The notes under the pieces: model-generated | What the model saw: the letters and a program-made list of their open reading frames with translations, nothing else | What the model was told of the DNA's origin: nothing | Databases searched by the model: none | Program-made: the position numbers and the translations under genes | Origin: Aquisediminimonas sp031376385 | GTDB lineage: Bacteria; Pseudomonadota; Alphaproteobacteria; Sphingomonadales; Sphingomonadaceae | Assembly: GCA_031376385.1 (NCBI GenBank) | Contig: JANMDQ010000033.1 | Span: 1 to 16,906 of the forward strand | Direction: 5' to 3' | Length of the DNA: 16,906 nucleotides | Part shown: in pieces, positions 14,103 to 16,906 of the stretch | Position numbering within the stretch: the stretch's first letter is position 1 | How the letters are laid out: every line of letters starts with the position of its first letter

Positions 14103-16499
14103 TCAGTGCGGCAGACCGTCGGGCTGCCCAGAAATCAGGCTGGATGATTGCGCGGCCAATTCGTCTGCATCGCTCCAGTCAATGGGGTCCAAAGACTCGG
14201 TCAAGGCAATGGCCAGCACTTCATCGACATGTTTGACGGGAATGATCTTCAATCCAGCCTTCACATTGGCGGGAATCTCAACCAAATCCTTCTCATTTTC
14301 CGCTGGAATAATGACAGTTGTAATGCCGCCACGGAGCGCGGCCAGCAGCTTTTCCTTCAGACCGCCGATAGGAAGCACATGGCCGCGCAACGTCACTTCG
14401 CCCGTCATCGCGACATCGCGGCGTACGGCAATTCCAGTGAGCGTAGACACAATTGCCGTCACCATACCGACGCCAGCCGACGGCCCATCCTTGGGAACCG
14501 CGCCTTCTGGCAAATGGATGTGGATTTCCTTGCGCTGGAACAGGCTGGGCTTGATCCCAAGTGCAGGGCTGCGGGCCTTTACGAACGACAGTGCTGCTTG
14601 CACTGATTCCTGCATCACTTCGCCCAATTTACCTGTTGTCTTAATCGTACCTTTGCCCGGCACCGTCACCGCTTCAATGGTCAGCAATTCGCCGCCCACT
14701 TCGGTCCAAGCGAGACCAGTAACGGCTCCAATCTGATTTTCTTCCTCACTCAACCCGTGGCGATATTTCAGCACGCCGGCAAAGTCAGAGAGGTTCTCGG
14801 CCGTAACTGTGATCGACTTATCCTTGCCTTCAAGAATGCGACGTAAGCTTTTGCGGCACAATTTGGCCAGTTCGCGCTCCAGCGTCCGTACCCCGGCTTC
14901 ACGGGTGTAGTGACGGATCAGCGCGCGCAGGCCCTCGTCGGTGAGCGTGAACTCACCCTTTTTCAGGCCGTGCGCTTCGATCTGCTTTTCTACCAGATGG
15001 CGCTTGGCGATCTCAACCTTCTCATCCTCAGTATAGCCTTCCAGCCGAATGATCTCCATCCGGTCCAGCAGCGCCTGAGGCAGGTTCAGCGTATTGGCCG
15101 TCGTCACAAACATGACGTCGGAGAGATCAATATCCATTTCCAGATAATGGTCCTGGAACTTACCATTCTGTTCCGGATCAAGAACCTCCAGCAACGCTGA
15201 GGCTGGATCGCCCCGGAAATCCTGGCCAAGTTTGTCAATTTCATCGAGCAGGAACAGCGGATTCATCGTTCCCGCCTTCTTCAAATTCGTAACAACTTTG
15301 CCGGGAAGGGAACCGATGTATGTCCGTCGATGCCCGCGGATTTCAGCTTCATCGCGCACGCCGCCAAGCGACTGACGAATAAACTCGCGCCCCGTCGCCT
15401 TGGCGATGCTGCGGCCGAGCGATGTCTTGCCGACGCCCGGTGGGCCGACAAGGCATAGGATAGGCCCTTTCAGCTTATTCGTACGCGCTTGCACGGCCAG
15501 ATATTCAACAATCCGGTCTTTCACCTTTTCCAAAGCATAATGATCGTTGTCGAGCACAGCTTGCGCAGCCGCAATATCCTTTTTCAGCTTGGATTTCTTA
15601 CCCCACGGCAGGCCGAGCAATATGTCGAGGTAATTGCGCACGACCGTCGCCTCGGCAGACATAGGTGCCATCGTCTTCAATTTTTTAATTTCGGCCGTCG
15701 CCTTCGCATGGGCTTCTTTGGAGAGTTTAAGAGTGTCGATTTTCTTCTGCAGCTCAGCGACTTCATTGCCCTCGCCTTCTTCGCCCTCGTTACCGAGTTC
15801 ACGTTGAATGGCTTTCATCTGCTCATTCAAATAATATTCGCGCTGCGTCTTTTCCATTTGCCGTTTCACGCGACCGCGAATCTTCTTTTCAACTTGAAGA
15901 ACCCCAAGTTCACCTTCCATGAAGGCAAAGGTCATTTCGAGCCGCTTGCCAGGGTCCAACTCCACCAAAAGCGTTTGCTTGTCTGCGACCTTGAGCATCA
16001 GATTCGACGCAACCGAGTCCGCCAGTTGCGAAGGCTGTTCAATTTCGCTGAGCTGCATCGCCGTTTCCGAAGGCAGCTTTTTGTTCAGCTTTGTATAATT
16101 TTCAAACTGATCAACAACTGAGCGCATTAGCGCCTTCACTTCAGTGCCACTCGCCGCGATCTCATCGACTGGATTCACGACTGCTGTGAGTTTGTCACCG
16201 ATGTTGGAGAGGTCCACCAGCTTCGCACGGTGCAGCCCTTCAACAAGCACACGCACTGTGCCGTCCGGCAGTTTGAGCATCTGCATCACCTGAGCGACCA
16301 CGCCCATATCATAAAGATCATCCGCTCCGGGATCATCCTGAGCCGGGTCCAATTGTGCGACGAGGAAAATTTCTTTACCCGCAGCCATCGCCTGTTCAAG
16401 TGCTGCCACAGATTTATCGCGGCCCACAAACAAAGGCACGACCATATGTGGGAACACGACAATATCGCGCAAGGGCAGAACGGGGTAAGACTGACTCAT
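14103..16499 (-). CDS. lon: ATP-dependent Lon protease
   Basis: 798 residues, full length for bacterial LonA. It degrades misfolded and regulatory proteins in the cytoplasm as a hexameric ring. The N-terminal substrate-binding domain opens with YPVLPLRDIVVFPHMVVPLF. A charged coiled-coil region lies at about 200-275. The AAA+ module has Walker A GPPGVGKTS (352-360), Walker B LFLLDEID (415-422) and a TTANT sensor region (466-470). The protease domain has the catalytic serine in PKDGPSAG (Ser674) and the lysine in GGLKEK (Lys717), 43 residues apart as in the E. coli pair Ser679/Lys722. The ATG has GGAG 5 nt ahead. It is transcribed toward the HU gene, an order shared by many proteobacteria. All catalytic residues are present. 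Confidence 0.98.
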   Translation of the reverse strand: MSQSYPVLPLRDIVVFPHMVVPLFVGRDKSVAALEQAMAAGKEIFLVAQLDPAQDDPGADDLYDMGVVAQVMQMLKLPDGTVRVLVEGLHRAKLVDLSNIGDKLTAVVNPVDEIAASGTEVKALMRSVVDQFENYTKLNKKLPSETAMQLSEIEQPSQLADSVASNLMLKVADKQTLLVELDPGKRLEMTFAFMEGELGVLQVEKKIRGRVKRQMEKTQREYYLNEQMKAIQRELGNEGEEGEGNEVAELQKKIDTLKLSKEAHAKATAEIKKLKTMAPMSAEATVVRNYLDILLGLPWGKKSKLKKDIAAAQAVLDNDHYALEKVKDRIVEYLAVQARTNKLKGPILCLVGPPGVGKTSLGRSIAKATGREFIRQSLGGVRDEAEIRGHRRTYIGSLPGKVVTNLKKAGTMNPLFLLDEIDKLGQDFRGDPASALLEVLDPEQNGKFQDHYLEMDIDLSDVMFVTTANTLNLPQALLDRMEIIRLEGYTEDEKVEIAKRHLVEKQIEAHGLKKGEFTLTDEGLRALIRHYTREAGVRTLERELAKLCRKSLRRILEGKDKSITVTAENLSDFAGVLKYRHGLSEEENQIGAVTGLAWTEVGGELLTIEAVTVPGKGTIKTTGKLGEVMQESVQAALSFVKARSPALGIKPSLFQRKEIHIHLPEGAVPKDGPSAGVGMVTAIVSTLTGIAVRRDVAMTGEVTLRGHVLPIGGLKEKLLAALRGGITTVIIPAENEKDLVEIPANVKAGLKIIPVKHVDEVLAIALTESLDPIDWSDADELAAQSSSLISGQPDGLPH

Positions 16500-16537
16500 A
16501 TGATCTCCGACTGGCGCATAACGCGGCCATTCCTGCC

Positions 16538-16566
16538 TATATGGGCGCGCAGTTGGGTGGGATCAA
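16538..16566 (-). promoter_or_regulatory. Candidate promoter of lon
   Basis: On the minus strand TTGATC (16561-16566), 17 nt, and CATATA (16538-16543) lie in the 88-nt gap before lon. The -10 reads GCCCATATA, which also resembles the heat-shock sigma-32 -10 (CCCATNT); lon is a classical heat-shock gene. Which sigma factor is used is inference. Confidence 0.4.
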
Positions 16567-16587
16567 TGGTTGTGCGGTGAAAATGGC

Positions 16588-16906
16588 TTAACCGCGCTCA
16601 ATCACCAGCCGCTCCAACCCAGCGACATCAAGAGGCGGGGCGCAAAGGAAGCCCTGATAGAGCGTGCAACCTTCATGGGCGAGTAAAGCCAACTGCCCTT
16701 CTGTCTCCACCCCTTCAGCAATTACTGTAAGGCCCAGCGAGCGCGCCATGCCAATCACGCCGCGCAACACAACCGAGTCCCGCTCCTCGCCCAGAATGTC
16801 TCCGGAAAGACCCTGATCGAGCTTCAAATAGTCAGCTGGCAATGACTTGAGCCAAGCAAGACTGGAATAGCCCGTTCCGAAATCATCAATAGCGACGCGG
16901 CAGCCA
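16588..16906 (-). CDS. C-terminal part of an EAL-domain cyclic-di-GMP phosphodiesterase (cut by window edge)
   Basis: The frame enters from the right edge without a stop and ends with TAA at 16588-16590; 105 residues are visible. The fragment carries the late EAL motifs DDFGTGYSSL, the LKLD stretch and IAEGVET, whose glutamate belongs to the conserved metal/catalytic set. This is the end of a domain that hydrolyses cyclic-di-GMP to pGpG. The first part of the EAL domain and any GGDEF, PAS or membrane region lie outside, so activity and localisation cannot be judged. The TTG at 16842 is an internal codon and not the start. It ends 88 nt before lon and is probably a separate transcript. Confidence 0.9.
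   Translation of the reverse strand, partial: GCRVAIDDFGTGYSSLAWLKSLPADYLKLDQGLSGDILGEERDSVVLRGVIGMARSLGLTVIAEGVETEGQLALLAHEGCTLYQGFLCAPPLDVAGLERLVIERG

Noticed and set aside
15489..16121. 210-aa open frame on the plus strand inside lon
   Set aside because: Antisense shadow of a complete Lon protease, with no domain and no ribosome binding site seen.

Overview
The window looks like chromosome from an alphaproteobacterium, most likely a sphingomonad (Sphingomonadales, Erythrobacter-like). The basis is the lon - hup - tRNA-Val order, the protein character, the high-fifties GC by eye, and short dispersed palindromes of a kind common in that group. This placement is recognition without a database search.

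Left part (1-3304, + strand): a short repeat-bearing intergenic stretch, then two genes overlapping by 4 nt. They encode a thiamine-diphosphate enzyme of the acetolactate synthase/2-oxoacid decarboxylase family and an NAD(P)-type aldehyde dehydrogenase. Together they could turn a 2-oxoacid into an aldehyde and then an acid; the substrate cannot be read from the sequence.

Central part (3426-13031, + strand): four genes packed end to end (overlap of a base or a few, 0 nt, 1 nt), clearly one operon, with every product apparently exported. They are a pentaheme c-type cytochrome with an N-terminal hydrophobic segment, a lipoprotein with two GlcG/HbpS-type (heme-binding-like) domains, a predicted outer-membrane beta-barrel with a long acidic N-terminal extension, and a 1401-residue decaheme cytochrome ending in an LVIVD-type beta-propeller. 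Fifteen heme-attachment motifs beside an outer-membrane barrel suggest an envelope-spanning electron-transfer or heme/metal redox system. It does not match any textbook porin-cytochrome operon I know and is the most interesting part of the window. A palindrome upstream (3345-3362) is a candidate operator, and a 33-bp perfect inverted repeat (13087-13196) closes the operon.

Right part (13227-16906, - strand): housekeeping DNA. In transcription order: the C-terminal end of an EAL-domain cyclic-di-GMP phosphodiesterase (cut by the window edge), Lon protease, an HU-type DNA-binding protein with its own promoter and a strong terminator, tRNA-Val(CAC), and a 57-residue uncharacterised protein with a strong ribosome binding site.
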